Shown here: piece after piece, positions 17,197-26,585 of the stretch
How the letters are laid out: every line of letters starts with the position of its first letter
Numbering within the stretch: the stretch's first letter is position 1
Assembly (NCBI RefSeq): GCF_021023085.1
Contig: NZ_PGCK01000003.1
Span: 243,105-307,104, forward strand
Direction of reading: 5' to 3'
Length of the DNA stretch: 64,000 nt
Origin: Methanooceanicella nereidis
GTDB lineage: Archaea > Halobacteriota > Methanocellia > Methanocellales > Methanocellaceae
The notes under the pieces: generated by a model
Seen by the model: only the letters and a program-made list of their open reading frames with translations
Database searches by the model: none
Told to the model about the DNA's origin: nothing
Translations under genes and position numbers: made by a program

Positions 17197-18441
17197 GTGG
17201 ATAAGCAAGTCACTTTTAATGCCGGCTACGGGGAGAGCAGAAAAGAGTCTCTCTGCTCCAGATGTAAGGGATTCATGGCCTTATGCGGCAAGAAGGTCTG
17301 CCCTATCCTCATAAAATCCAAAACCTATCTTGACCTTGAATCCTTAAAGAGCACGAATATCGCCGGTTCGGCGCCTCCGGCAGTATTCGTCGGAAGCTTC
17401 GGGTATCCAAAGGTCATCGCAGGCCCGCTCATACCGCCCGTATGCGGGGATACAATGCACATGGACTCGGAACACTGGATCGGCTCCAGCTTTGACGATA
17501 TTCTCCGGTACCGGTTCCAGCTCGTGAGAAGTAAGTCCGTGATCGATATACACAGCGCGTCGGACCCCTCAGGCATCCTGGAAAAAGTGCAGGAAATGGT
17601 GCTTTCGGATAGGTCCGTGGACACCGAGGCATCTTTTGAGAAAAAGCCCGATACAAGGGTAGCATTTTCAGCACGTGAGGCACCATCGGGCCCTTCAGCC
17701 TCCCTTAAAGATCTCACCATCGTCGATAACCCTTCAGTCCCGCGTAAAGTGGACAGGGTGACATCCGACACCGACTATAAAGCCGCGCCGGGTGTCGTTG
17801 AGCTGTTCGAAAGCGGGGTTGACCAGAGACAGATCACCCGGTTATTCTCGGTGGGACTTCTGGGACAAAAGGAGAACAGGAGGCTGGTGCCCACAGGATG
17901 GAGCATAACCGCGGTTGATGATATCGTGGGAAAAGGACTTGCTGACGGCGTAAAATACTATCCTACAATAGACCAGTATATGGTCTTTGGAGCGGAAGCG
18001 CTGGCAAATAATGTGAGAATATTATTGACACCCACGACGTGGATGTTCGAAGCGCTTGAGCTCTGGCATATGAGCGCGCCCAACTATCATGTCGACGCAG
18101 ATTTCGAGTTTTATGAAGGTAGAAAGACCTATGCTTCGAATACGGCGGGAGCTTACTATGCGTCCAGGCTGCCTGTACTGGAATACCTCGATGGTATCCG
18201 AAGGCAGGCGGGAGCGATAGCTTTCCTTGAAGTGAAGAATGACTGGATACCGCTGGGAGTGTGGCGGTTCAGGGAACTTGCCAGGGAAGCTATGAACTCG
18301 GTCCCGGAGTGCTTTGACACTCTGGACAAGGCTATAAACTCAATATCCTCGAAAATATACACGCCTATGTCGCCATGGCTTAACGCCAGTACGCTTTACA
18401 GGTATCTGCGCCAGCAGAAAAGGCTCTTTGATTTCTTTTAA
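17197..18441 (+). CDS. nreA: DNA repair protein NreA
   Basis: 414 residues. An N-terminal four-Cys zinc motif (Cys20, Cys23, Cys30, Cys35) is followed by the conserved Nre body (PPAVFVGSFGYPKVIAGPLIPP). The last residues, QKRLFDFF, are a textbook PCNA-interaction (PIP) box. NreA proteins protect archaea against DNA damage and bind PCNA. The start appears to be GTG at 17197; no ATG occurs before the zinc motif. The gene stands alone, followed by a hairpin terminator. Confidence 0.88.
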   Translation: MDKQVTFNAGYGESRKESLCSRCKGFMALCGKKVCPILIKSKTYLDLESLKSTNIAGSAPPAVFVGSFGYPKVIAGPLIPPVCGDTMHMDSEHWIGSSFDDILRYRFQLVRSKSVIDIHSASDPSGILEKVQEMVLSDRSVDTEASFEKKPDTRVAFSAREAPSGPSASLKDLTIVDNPSVPRKVDRVTSDTDYKAAPGVVELFESGVDQRQITRLFSVGLLGQKENRRLVPTGWSITAVDDIVGKGLADGVKYYPTIDQYMVFGAEALANNVRILLTPTTWMFEALELWHMSAPNYHVDADFEFYEGRKTYASNTAGAYYASRLPVLEYLDGIRRQAGAIAFLEVKNDWIPLGVWRFRELAREAMNSVPECFDTLDKAINSISSKIYTPMSPWLNASTLYRYLRQQKRLFDFF

Positions 18442-18835
18442 TGACTAAAATATCAGGTCATTATCCCGTATAATAGCTGATGGTACGATCCCGGGTGCAT
18501 ACCGGGAATAAAGATTTTTTCCTCCCGGCGGATGGCGGACGATCCCACGATCGAGCCGCTGGGATGAAAATCGCCCGAAAATGCTTTGAATATGCGGAAA
18601 AGAATCCGGCTGGAGATCAAATATTCCTTAAACCTGCCGGTTAACCGAATATCCCGTATAAGCAGTCAAAAATAATGGATGTTGGCGGAACTTCTCTCCA
18701 TTAAGGGAATTTAATCCATGTCCCGTGAAATTTACGGCATTTATCACTAAATTCTAATAAAATAATCTATTTCATTTATCTATACAGTAATTTTAGCCTG
18801 GCTATCAACCGTTTACCCCCCGAACGTGAGCGAAA
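18442..18835. terminator. nreA terminator and gene-free hairpin-rich region
   Basis: TCCCGG (18489-18494) pairs with CCGGGA (18502-18507) and a T-run follows at 18515-18520, a good terminator for nreA. A second stem, ATCCCA with TGGGAT, lies near 18544-18566, in a patch (18480-18660) that is GC-richer than usual intergenic DNA here. A small RNA is possible but unproven. From about 18690 the sequence is AT-rich promoter-like DNA for the gene at 18836. Confidence 0.45.
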
Positions 18836-19264
18836 ATGTATTTAGACTATAACTTTCAACAGTTGCTCATGAATAAAAAAACGGGGACCGACTCTATCCA
18901 GAGAAAAACCGAGCTTATCAATAAGAAAGTCCGGGAAATAAACGAGCGCAGGAGGGGAATGAAGGTAACGTCCATAGAGGATGAGCTGGACAGGCAAGAG
19001 CTAAGGAATTACATAAGATTCCTTGGGGTCGATCAGGGGACCATCCGGCTGGAATCCGCGAACGGAGAAATGTTTCGCGGCAACAAAATATATACTGCGA
19101 TCCTTGCCGTCGAGGGCCTTATAGAATTATTGATCCTGTTTATTTCCGCATCCATACTGCTAAAGCCGGACATTACAAATAATGATCTCGTCACCGTTAT
19201 CCTGTTAATGCTCCTGTTCTTTGGTATCGCGTATACCATGTTTTCAGAGCTGCGCAAAAAATAG
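18836..19264 (+). CDS. Small two-transmembrane hypothetical protein
   Basis: Not recognised. 142 residues. A charged, helical N-terminal half (INKKVREINERRRGMKVTSIEDELDRQELRNYIRFLG) is followed by two adjacent membrane helices (about 88-108 and 113-135) and a short basic end. This suggests a membrane protein with a cytoplasmic coiled or helical head. No neighbour suggests a role. Confidence 0.55.
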   Translation: MYLDYNFQQLLMNKKTGTDSIQRKTELINKKVREINERRRGMKVTSIEDELDRQELRNYIRFLGVDQGTIRLESANGEMFRGNKIYTAILAVEGLIELLILFISASILLKPDITNNDLVTVILLMLLFFGIAYTMFSELRKK

Positions 19265-19447
19265 TCGGAGTATCGGTCTCCGGCTCTTCCTAGTTTTTCA
19301 CTCCCCGGATAAATTTGCTTACCGCGATCCCCTGGCAATTTTTATCCATTTACATTTCTGCCTTGCATGTCACATCTCAGGTATTATCCGTCTTTGACGT
19401 AACATGCACAAGATAATTTATTCAACATATAATACAACCTACATAAC

Positions 19448-20605
19448 ATGATCGACCCTGCAATGTTCCCAAAGCTTGCTGAAAACATCCTGAACCTTTT
19501 AAACGTCAGAGACGGCGAGGCGATTTTCATATCCGGAGGCATCCATGAGCAGGGTTTCCTTGAAGAGATCGGTATACAGGTAGCCCGCCGAGGTGCGGAG
19601 CCGTTCATTCATTCGGTGTCTAACGATTTTCAAAAAAGGATGCTCGAGACCTACACAGTCGACCAGTACAGGCGAACTCCAAAGATAATGAAGGGTGTGA
19701 CAGAATCAATGGATGCTTATGTTATCATAGAGCCATATTTCGACCCTTCCATCAAATCATTTTACCGGGAAAAGATGCAGGCGCGGTCTGACGGCATGTT
19801 CCCGATCATGCAGATCATATATGGCGAGCCCGGAAAACGATGGGTATACATGGGATGGGCGACCGAGCCTATGGCCAAAATGTACGGCGTGCCGGTCGAA
19901 ATCCTGGAAAAGCTGGTCATCGGCGGGTGTAACATTGACTATGGAAGACTGATGGTCGATTGCGAGTACCTGAGAAAAGTCCTTGACGGCGGAAGATATG
20001 TTCACGCGACGGACCCATATGGCACTGATTTTAAGCTGAACATAGAGGGAAGAAGGCTTAACCTGGATGACGGCCTCTGGTCAGCCGAAAAAGAAGCCGA
20101 GGGTAACAAGGGCGGGAACCTGCCAGCGGGAGAAGTCTTTGTCGCGCCTGTGGAAACCTTTGGAGAAGGCCGTATATACTGCCCCCTTACTATCGATGAC
20201 CTCACAAGGGGCATCATAATAAAAGGCGTCACGCTGGAATTTAAGGACGGGACGCTGATACCCGAGAAGTGCACAGCCGATACTAACGAAAGCGTGCTGC
20301 GGGACACCCTGGAAAAGATGGTCGAGCTGGACATAAAAAAATACGGGGCGCCGAATGCTTTGAAAGTGGCAGAACTGGGTATCGGACTGAATCCGGTTAT
20401 CGATCGGGCCATAGGGTATATTCTCACGGACGAAAAGATAGGCGGCTCTGTCCACGTCGCTTTTGGCAGAAGCGACATGTACGGCGGAAACGTCCAGAGC
20501 AACATGCACTGGGATTTTGTGACCTCTCCGGAGATCACGCTCGAAGTGGAATACAAGAACGGGGATAAAAAGTTAATAATGAAAGACGGTAAGCTTCAAT
20601 ATTGA
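19448..20605 (+). CDS. M29-family aminopeptidase
   Basis: 385 residues, the usual size for thermophilic-type (AmpS/AmpT) aminopeptidases. The metal-site pattern is LPAGEVFVAPVE (first Glu), AELGIGLNP (second Glu), a GSVHVAFG histidine and HWDFV near the C-terminus. These are dinuclear-metal exopeptidases that remove N-terminal residues from peptides. It is soluble, with no signal peptide. It sits alone and the ATG is preceded by AT-rich sequence. Confidence 0.85.
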   Translation: MIDPAMFPKLAENILNLLNVRDGEAIFISGGIHEQGFLEEIGIQVARRGAEPFIHSVSNDFQKRMLETYTVDQYRRTPKIMKGVTESMDAYVIIEPYFDPSIKSFYREKMQARSDGMFPIMQIIYGEPGKRWVYMGWATEPMAKMYGVPVEILEKLVIGGCNIDYGRLMVDCEYLRKVLDGGRYVHATDPYGTDFKLNIEGRRLNLDDGLWSAEKEAEGNKGGNLPAGEVFVAPVETFGEGRIYCPLTIDDLTRGIIIKGVTLEFKDGTLIPEKCTADTNESVLRDTLEKMVELDIKKYGAPNALKVAELGIGLNPVIDRAIGYILTDEKIGGSVHVAFGRSDMYGGNVQSNMHWDFVTSPEITLEVEYKNGDKKLIMKDGKLQY

Positions 20606-20757
20606 TCTTTTCAGTTAGCTCATCATTTCTCCCATTATACTACTTTATTTAAACCGTCCGGTGTCATGTTATTCTTATGTTTTGAACGAGGATATTAAAG
20701 ATACAGTTATTCAGGTCGTATCAGAAGTACTGGCATCGAAAATGAAAACTTATAGCG

Positions 20758-21927
20758 TTACTGTGACTGTATCTTTTTATAAAGCCCTATGGTCTCATCG
20801 GCGATATAGTCCCAGTTATATATGGCATCTATCAATTTTTTGCCCTGCCCTCCCATCCATTTCAGGGCACCGGGCTTATTAATGACGTTCGTTATGCACC
20901 ATGCTATGGATTCAGGGTACATCCGTGCCTTTATACCGTTGACGAAATTGTCTATTATCTGCACCGCGTCCGTGCCTATCACCGGCTTTCCAATATCCCA
21001 GGCTTCCAGGACTACTATGCCGAAAGGCTCGTTCCGGGACGGGACAACGAGCATGTCGCACGCGTTAAATATATCGATCAGATGATCGTCGGGAAGGTAC
21101 CCGGTAAAGATGCATGCGTCGCTAACTCCCATTTTTTTTGCCTTTCTCTCACAGGCGCCCCTCATGTCCCCTTCCCCTACAAAGATAAACTTAGCATCGC
21201 CGCGCTTTTTCAATACGAGCGGAACCGCGTCGACAAGCAGGTCGGGGCCTTTCTGATATCGCATCCTGCCGACAAAAAGGATGACAGGAGCCAGGGGATG
21301 TATGCCGTATCTCTCCTTCACACTCCCCGGGTCGAGGTCCTTCTTCATCTTTCCGGGAAAGATGCCGTTCGGGATAAGATTGATCTTTTCTGACGGAATG
21401 CTATAGAGGAACTGGATCTCCTCTTTTAGCACAGGTGATGTTGCGATCACCTTTTTTGATTCGTATCCTCCCAGCCATTCTCTATGGGATATCTCTCTGG
21501 CATCGGGCCATGAGCCGAACTTGTTGCCGTTCCTGCCCCACTCTGTCGAATGGTATGTCAGGATATAGTCTCTGCCATCTTCATGCTTTAACCGGTTCAG
21601 GGCGGTCACCGGGTGCCAGTCATGTCCGTGCAGGATGTCGAATTTCCCGAACATGTCCTCCACTGAATGAAACCTTTCGACGAATTTGTCGCACATGGTG
21701 TTCATCTGGTTCACTATGTTGCCAAACTGGTCATATTTTACTCGCTGATACCTTACGCCGTTTACATTATCGTACGGCTTGTAGTCCCCTGCCCTTGTAA
21801 ATACGTGCACTTCATGGCCTTTTGACGCTAAGGCCTCGGAAAGTTCCGATACATGAGGGGCAAGGCCGCCTACTTTTACCGCATGAAGGCTTTCCCATGA
21901 GAACATTGCGATGCGTAGTGTCTCCAT
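20758..21927 (-). CDS. GT4-family glycosyltransferase
   Basis: 389 residues with two Rossmann domains. The N-terminal VGGLAPHVSELSEAL and HGHDWHPVTAL resemble glycogen-synthase-like and GT4 transferases. The C-terminal half has VILFVGRMRYQKGPDLLVDA and the E-x7-E motif (EPFGIVVLEAWDIGKPVIG). It transfers a sugar from a nucleotide-sugar donor. Because a debranching-type enzyme and a nucleotidyltransferase also occur in the window, a storage-polysaccharide role is possible, but the acceptor cannot be read. Confidence 0.85.
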   Translation of the reverse strand: METLRIAMFSWESLHAVKVGGLAPHVSELSEALASKGHEVHVFTRAGDYKPYDNVNGVRYQRVKYDQFGNIVNQMNTMCDKFVERFHSVEDMFGKFDILHGHDWHPVTALNRLKHEDGRDYILTYHSTEWGRNGNKFGSWPDAREISHREWLGGYESKKVIATSPVLKEEIQFLYSIPSEKINLIPNGIFPGKMKKDLDPGSVKERYGIHPLAPVILFVGRMRYQKGPDLLVDAVPLVLKKRGDAKFIFVGEGDMRGACERKAKKMGVSDACIFTGYLPDDHLIDIFNACDMLVVPSRNEPFGIVVLEAWDIGKPVIGTDAVQIIDNFVNGIKARMYPESIAWCITNVINKPGALKWMGGQGKKLIDAIYNWDYIADETIGLYKKIQSQ

Positions 21928-22020
21928 AGATACCTATTAGTATATATTTACTAATATATAATACTTTAATGTCGGGAAAAGAATTTATCATATGCCCATG
22001 TTTATTTAGCTCGAGAATAC

Positions 22021-22896
22021 ATGAGATCCGACCCAAGATGCGCTCCCTGTCTTTTGAACCGCGTTCTGTACGAAGCCGAGCTTTCCACAACTGATAAAGA
22101 GCTAAAGTTTATGGCTATCCAGGGTGGCATTGAGTTCCTTCGGGAAAATTTCAAGCCCGGCACCAACGCTATCCAGATATCTACCGGCATACACAGAAAG
22201 GCTTACAGTATTTTAGGCGACGAGGACCCATACCGGGAAAAGAAAGCCGAGAGCAACAGGATCGCTGCGGCGATGATCCCTACTGTCAGAGAATATATCT
22301 CCGGCGCAAAGCCTGAGGATCGTTTCAGGAAGGCCGTGCTGGCGTCCATTATCGGGAACAGCTTTGACTTCGGAGTGCAGGGCCATAAGGTCGAGACGGA
22401 GAACTTTGACGGGTTCTTTAATGAACTCTTCGAGAACGGCCTGGACGTTGACGACACGGACAGGATCCTTGAGCTTGCCCGGAACGGTAAAGTGATATAT
22501 CTCTGCGACAACTGCGGCGAGATCTATTTTGACGAGCTTGTCCTGGAGCAGCTAAAGGAAGCTAACGCACACGTTACCCTTGTGGTGAGGGGCGGATACA
22601 TACTCACGGACGTTACGATGGAAGACGTCGCCAGGATGGGTCTTGACAAAAAGGTCGACATTGTGATGACCACCGGGTCCAACGCGATAGGGATAAGCCT
22701 GGAGGAGGCCCCCGAAGAGTTGCTTGAAGCCATGCGGGGCGCATCGGTAATAATAAGCAAAGGCATGGCGAACTACGAGGCACTGTCGGAAGAGGACTTT
22801 AAGCCTATCGCATACCTGCTAAGGTCTAAATGCGAGCCGGTATCCCAATCTCTGGGAGTTAAAAAAGATATGAACGTGGCTAAATTATACTTATAA
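22021..22896 (+). CDS. DUF89 (ARMT1-like) metal-dependent phosphatase
   Basis: 291 residues. MRSDPRCAPCLLNRVLYEA with paired Cys, YLCDNCGEIYFDELVLEQL, VRGGYILTDVTMEDV, TTGSNAIG and SKGMANYEAL are the DUF89 signature blocks. The DNxGE aspartate and asparagine bind the catalytic metal. The family performs damage-control dephosphorylation of sugar phosphates and related metabolites; the substrate here is unknown. Its 3' end overlaps the convergent 50-residue gene by 6 nt. Confidence 0.85.
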   Translation: MRSDPRCAPCLLNRVLYEAELSTTDKELKFMAIQGGIEFLRENFKPGTNAIQISTGIHRKAYSILGDEDPYREKKAESNRIAAAMIPTVREYISGAKPEDRFRKAVLASIIGNSFDFGVQGHKVETENFDGFFNELFENGLDVDDTDRILELARNGKVIYLCDNCGEIYFDELVLEQLKEANAHVTLVVRGGYILTDVTMEDVARMGLDKKVDIVMTTGSNAIGISLEEAPEELLEAMRGASVIISKGMANYEALSEEDFKPIAYLLRSKCEPVSQSLGVKKDMNVAKLYL

Positions 22897-23043
22897 TTTA
22901 GTCAGTGTCTTTCCAACACATTCTCGGGTCTCACGGGCAGTGTCCATGCATTCTCTGGAATCGCAAAGGAACCTGCCAAAATGGGCCCTTGTGGCGTCCT
23001 TTCCGCATATCGCGCATTTTTTTCCTTTGTAAAAATCACTCAT
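22891..23043 (-). CDS. Small zinc-binding protein, 50 residues
   Basis: A short open frame found by reading the minus strand: Met at 23043, TAA at 22891-22893. It contains CAICGKD, then LCDSRECMDTAREC-like spacing: cysteines at residues 10, 13, 27, 32 and 42, the first four suited to bind one zinc. The protein is basic (MSDFYKGKKC start). It converges on the DUF89 gene with a 6-nt overlap and is divergent from the PerM gene 45 nt away. No good ribosome-binding site is visible, so expression is unproven. The Cys pattern makes chance unlikely. Confidence 0.6.
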   Translation of the reverse strand: MSDFYKGKKCAICGKDATRAHFGRFLCDSRECMDTARETRECVGKTLTKL

Positions 23044-23088
23044 GGCTGATACATAAGGTTTTTAGTATAATAAATATTATTACAATAC

Positions 23089-24279
23089 GTGAACGGTTTC
23101 TTATCTAGGGTCTATGATACAAAGTGGATAATTTTCGGAGTGGCGCTAATATTGCTGCTGTTATGGATAGGCTGGCCATTCCTTGATGTTTTCGTATATG
23201 CCATATTCGTTTACTATATAACGAGGCCTATCAAGAAAAAGCTCAAGCCCTATATAAAAAGCGATTCGCTGCGTGTACTGATATGTATGCTGGTGCTGGT
23301 ATTACCGCTGATATTGGTAATATCCTATACGCTCCTGGTGGGAATATCCGAGCTTAACAGGGCTGTGGCAGGCTCCGGTATCAACTCGGGCATGGTAAGC
23401 GGCCCCCTGGCTAACCTTAGCGTGACGGCTTATCAGATCCAGAGCAACCTAACCCTTGAATCCTTAAGCCTCGAGAGTATAATGAACGTTACCGAACAGG
23501 AATGGTATAAGACATTGACAGGGAGCGTGGGCTCTCTGGCCGGTATCCCGCAGATACTGCTTGCGACGGGAGGCACCATTGCCGACATACTATTCAAGCT
23601 GTTCCTGATATTCCTCGTGGCGTTCTATCTTCTCCGCGACGATGATCGTCTTATATCCTGGATCAAGAAGAGTTTCCCGAACTTCATGAGGGAGCATGAT
23701 AATATCCTGCCCAGGTTCGCTAAATCCGTTGACAGGGACCTCGAAGTGATATTCTTCGGTAACATACTCAGTATAGTGTTCTTCGCGATAGTGTCCGCGG
23801 TGACCTTCAGCGTCCTGAACATGTTCGCTCCGGACCCGACGCTTCAAATACCCTATTCGATACTGATGGGCATACTTTGCGGAATATCGGCGCTCGTCCC
23901 GGTCGTAGGGATGGCTCTCGTGATAGTGCCGCTTCTTCTATATATCGCCATAACCTCGTTGATAGCGGGCACGCTACTGCCGAACATCGTGTTTTTCATA
24001 ATAATGATAGTCGTGATCTTCATATTCGTCGAAACGCTGCCCGATTTCGTCCTGAGGCCTATCATGGCCCGCGGCCAGGTCCATACAGGCCTTTTGATGT
24101 TCGCATACATACTCGGCCCGATAGTGTTTGGCATATCCGGCTTATTCTTAGGCGCTATAGTGCTCGTACTGATCACCCGTTACTTCGGCATGGTCGTACC
24201 GCAGCTATCGAAGGACGCCCGTCGGGAGAAGGGCTTGCCAGAGACTGATGAAGACAGCATTAAAGATATAAATGAATAA
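23089..24279 (+). CDS. AI-2E / PerM family membrane protein
   Basis: 396 residues with about eight membrane helices grouped as in the PerM/AI-2E transporter family: two N-terminal helices, an extracellular loop, then a helix bundle with VAFYLLRDDDRLISW and a C-terminal VLRPIMARGQVHTGLLMFAYILGPIVFGISGLFLGAI. Members export small molecules or ions. The substrate here is unknown. The start is GTG at 23089; no clear ribosome-binding site is seen. It is followed closely by a DUF2085 gene. Confidence 0.82.
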   Translation: MNGFLSRVYDTKWIIFGVALILLLLWIGWPFLDVFVYAIFVYYITRPIKKKLKPYIKSDSLRVLICMLVLVLPLILVISYTLLVGISELNRAVAGSGINSGMVSGPLANLSVTAYQIQSNLTLESLSLESIMNVTEQEWYKTLTGSVGSLAGIPQILLATGGTIADILFKLFLIFLVAFYLLRDDDRLISWIKKSFPNFMREHDNILPRFAKSVDRDLEVIFFGNILSIVFFAIVSAVTFSVLNMFAPDPTLQIPYSILMGILCGISALVPVVGMALVIVPLLLYIAITSLIAGTLLPNIVFFIIMIVVIFIFVETLPDFVLRPIMARGQVHTGLLMFAYILGPIVFGISGLFLGAIVLVLITRYFGMVVPQLSKDARREKGLPETDEDSIKDINE

Positions 24280-24308
24280 CATCTTTATCATTTCAAAAGC
24301 TCCCGGTA

Positions 24309-24884
24309 GTGATCATTTTGTTCAGGGATTTCGATAAGCATCTTATAAGAATGGCTTCGTTCTTAGTCAGGCACTGGCTGCTACTCATCAATGGGATCGT
24401 GTTATTGTTCATACTGCCGATAGTGCTGGCACCTGTTTTCATGAATACCGGGAACACTTTCTTAACAGGCATTGCAGAGATAATAATGGCAGGCTATCAT
24501 GCGACATGCCATCAGATGCCTGAAAGGTCGCTATTCATATTCGGCTATTCGATGGCCGTATGCTCCAGGTGCTTCGCCATCTATGTGGCATTCCTTATAG
24601 GGGGCATCGCCTTCTATTTCGTCAGGGACAGGCTTCAGCCTTTTAATATAATCTATTATGTGTTATTCTGCATCCCGATGGCACTTGACGGCTTCACGCA
24701 ACTGTTCGGGTTCCGCGAGAGCACTAACCTTCTGAGGATCATCACCGGCGTGATTTTCGGATTGGGAAGCGCATTATATGTATTCCCCTACATGCAGGCG
24801 ATATTCAAGATGGAAAAAGAGGAGAGCGAGCGCCTTAAGATGGAGCTCGAACGCCATAAGCCGGAACAAAACGAGTCCTCATGA
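24309..24884 (+). CDS. DUF2085 membrane protein (paralogue 1)
   Basis: 191 residues, about five membrane helices. Family marks are ATCHQMPERS, SMAVCSRCFAIYVAF and LDGFTQLFGFRESTNLLRIITG. Cys and His in CHQ and CxRC could bind metal or haem. Function is unknown. The start is GTG at 24309 or a nearby TTG. A second, divergent copy (25835-26401) faces it across a long inverted repeat. Confidence 0.82.
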   Translation: MIILFRDFDKHLIRMASFLVRHWLLLINGIVLLFILPIVLAPVFMNTGNTFLTGIAEIIMAGYHATCHQMPERSLFIFGYSMAVCSRCFAIYVAFLIGGIAFYFVRDRLQPFNIIYYVLFCIPMALDGFTQLFGFRESTNLLRIITGVIFGLGSALYVFPYMQAIFKMEKEESERLKMELERHKPEQNESS

Positions 24885-24949
24885 TCATTGCCATAAATTT
24901 GATCATAACCCCTTTCAAAAATACTCAACACTGAATGCGATCGGTGGCA

Positions 24950-25075
24950 TTACTTTTCCACATCGAAGGGCAGAAGGCAAATAAGGACCACTGGCTTTCA
25001 CCACAAAGGGCGCTTCGTGGTGGAAGTTAGTAGTCCTTGTTCGCCGTTGTGCGCTCCCATGAAAGACTTTTTGAT
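24950..25075. repeat. Inverted repeat element (dispersed repeat locus 3)
   Basis: AAGGACCACTGGCTTTCACC and its near-complement GGTGGAAGTTAGTAGTCCTT face each other across AAAGGGCGCTTCG at about 24984-25040. The words GGCAAATAAGGACCACT, CACCACAAAGG and CTTGTTCGCC are shared with loci 1, 2 and 4. No coding potential is seen. Confidence 0.55.
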
Positions 25076-25127
25076 GGTCTCTGTAAAGACTTGCATGTAA
25101 CATTCATTATGGGATCGATGTTCTGCC

Positions 25128-25669
25128 GTTGTGCCTGTCGGATGGCAGGCAGGCACGTAACCTCACAGAAACACAGAACCACAAATTTTTTTTTTTAGAA
25201 TTTAAGGTCACGAAAACCCAAAGGTTCACTCACCAAACCACAAAGGGCTCTAGTATCACCGTCAACGCACTAAAGTCTCTAATGCACGGCTTAATGCTCG
25301 AAGTGCTCTAATTCACCAACGCTAAAACAAGGCCCGAACATTCTCCAAAACACTAAATTTTAACTGCACGGTTGACGCTTACACGACTAATATCACTGCT
25401 ATAGGTCAAGGGGAACACAAACCGGGATATTGAACTTTTGTGGTTTGGGGAATGTTCGTGTCTTGTTTTAGCGTTGGTGAATTAGAGCAGGTTGGTGCGT
25501 TGAGCCGAGCGTTTGGGCTGTTTGTGCGTTGACGGTGATACTTGAGCCCTTTGTGGTTTGGTGAGTAAATTCTTAGTGCTTTTTGTGCCCTTAAAAAATC
25601 ATATAAAAAATTTTGTGTTTCCGTGTTTCTGTGAGGTTACGTGCCTGCCTGCCATCCGACAGGCACAAC
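25128..25669. repeat. Long imperfect inverted repeat (about 540 bp) between DUF2085 paralogues
   Basis: The left arm (about 25128-25365) and right arm (about 25430-25669) are near reverse complements. GTTGTGCCTGTCGGATGGCA, a CAGGCAGGCACGTAACCTCA block, CACCAAACCACAAAGGGCTC, TATCACCGTCAACGCAC and AATTCACCAACGCTAAAACA all recur inverted on the other side. A roughly 60-nt spacer separates the arms. The region has no gene. Transcribed, it would form a very long hairpin. The rest of 24885-25834 has only short AT-rich stretches. Confidence 0.8.
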
Positions 25670-25834
25670 CATAAAAACTTCATCTCAAAGACAATTTAGT
25701 AAGACACGTTTGTTCATTCTTAAAACCTGAGCAAGACCCCGCTCATCAAAGATTTCGTGGTGAAAAAGGACAGGGACGCCCGGTCTGGCGCTTTTGTAAA
25801 AATTTTAGACGTTAGATCCCTGTTAATCGACTTT

Positions 25835-26401
25835 TTATTTAATGGGCCAGACCATGTCTTTTAGTCTTTTAACAACGCCGTTTACAGTCTTATCGTCTTT
25901 TCTTGAGACAATATCCCATATCAGCTCAAGCAGGGCCCATATGAATGGCAGCGCCCATACCATCAACAGTGCATAGCCCAGGCCGTAAGGGAAACCCGCT
26001 ATGATCCTGAGCTCGTTGGTACTTTCCCTCAAGCCGAACAGCTGTGTGACGCCGTCGATGCCTGTCGGTACGAATAGTAAGCCGAAAAGGATCCAGTTCA
26101 TCTTGAATTCCTTTGTCCCGAAGCCTTTCAGCCTGAAGAATAATAGACCCAGGGCCGTGGCGATGTAGATCGACGTGCAGCGTGCGCACACCGGCATTTT
26201 AATGTCGTTTAAGAATATCGATCTCCACGGGAGCTGATGGCACAGCGGGGAGAAGAATGTGTGTATTGAGTCCGATAATGAAAGATATCCCGGATCCGAG
26301 GATGTTATGGAGAGCAGTACCGGGGGAACGAATATTAGAACGCTTATAATGATATAAGATGCAAGTATTATGTCATAGATTAACATTTTTAAGTCTATCA
26401 T
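25835..26401 (-). CDS. DUF2085 membrane protein (paralogue 2)
   Basis: 188 residues, about five membrane helices. It shares with the gene at 24309 the motifs SPLCHQLPWRS, MPVCARCTSIYIA and GIDGVTQLFGLRESTNELRIIAGFPYGLG. The two genes point at each other with the long inverted repeat between them. Function is unknown; conserved Cys/His in the first half are the likely functional residues. An ATG at 26401 is used. Confidence 0.82.
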   Translation of the reverse strand: MIDLKMLIYDIILASYIIISVLIFVPPVLLSITSSDPGYLSLSDSIHTFFSPLCHQLPWRSIFLNDIKMPVCARCTSIYIATALGLLFFRLKGFGTKEFKMNWILFGLLFVPTGIDGVTQLFGLRESTNELRIIAGFPYGLGYALLMVWALPFIWALLELIWDIVSRKDDKTVNGVVKRLKDMVWPIK

Positions 26402-26526
26402 CGGTTGGTCCCAATTCTATACGGTATTTGGAGTATAAATGCCTTTAGAAAGACCTGCAGAATATGATCCATAGCTTTATAAAAAAACTATGTTATGCCT
26501 TTTTATTATATGGTATGAAAAAGTGA

Positions 26527-26580
26527 TACCTCTTTCGTAAAATATAATATGAAACCTGTTTAATATTAATATAAGAGGTA
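26527..26580 (+). promoter_or_regulatory. Leader with 8-bp inverted repeat covering the gap ribosome-binding site
   Basis: TACCTCTT (26527-26534) is the exact reverse complement of AAGAGGTA (26573-26580), whose AGAGG is the likely ribosome-binding site of the ATG at 26586. If both arms are in the mRNA, the site could be masked; if not, it could be a protein operator. The spacer is 38 nt and AT-rich, with TATA-like sequence. Confidence 0.45.
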
Positions 26581-26585
26581 CTTCC

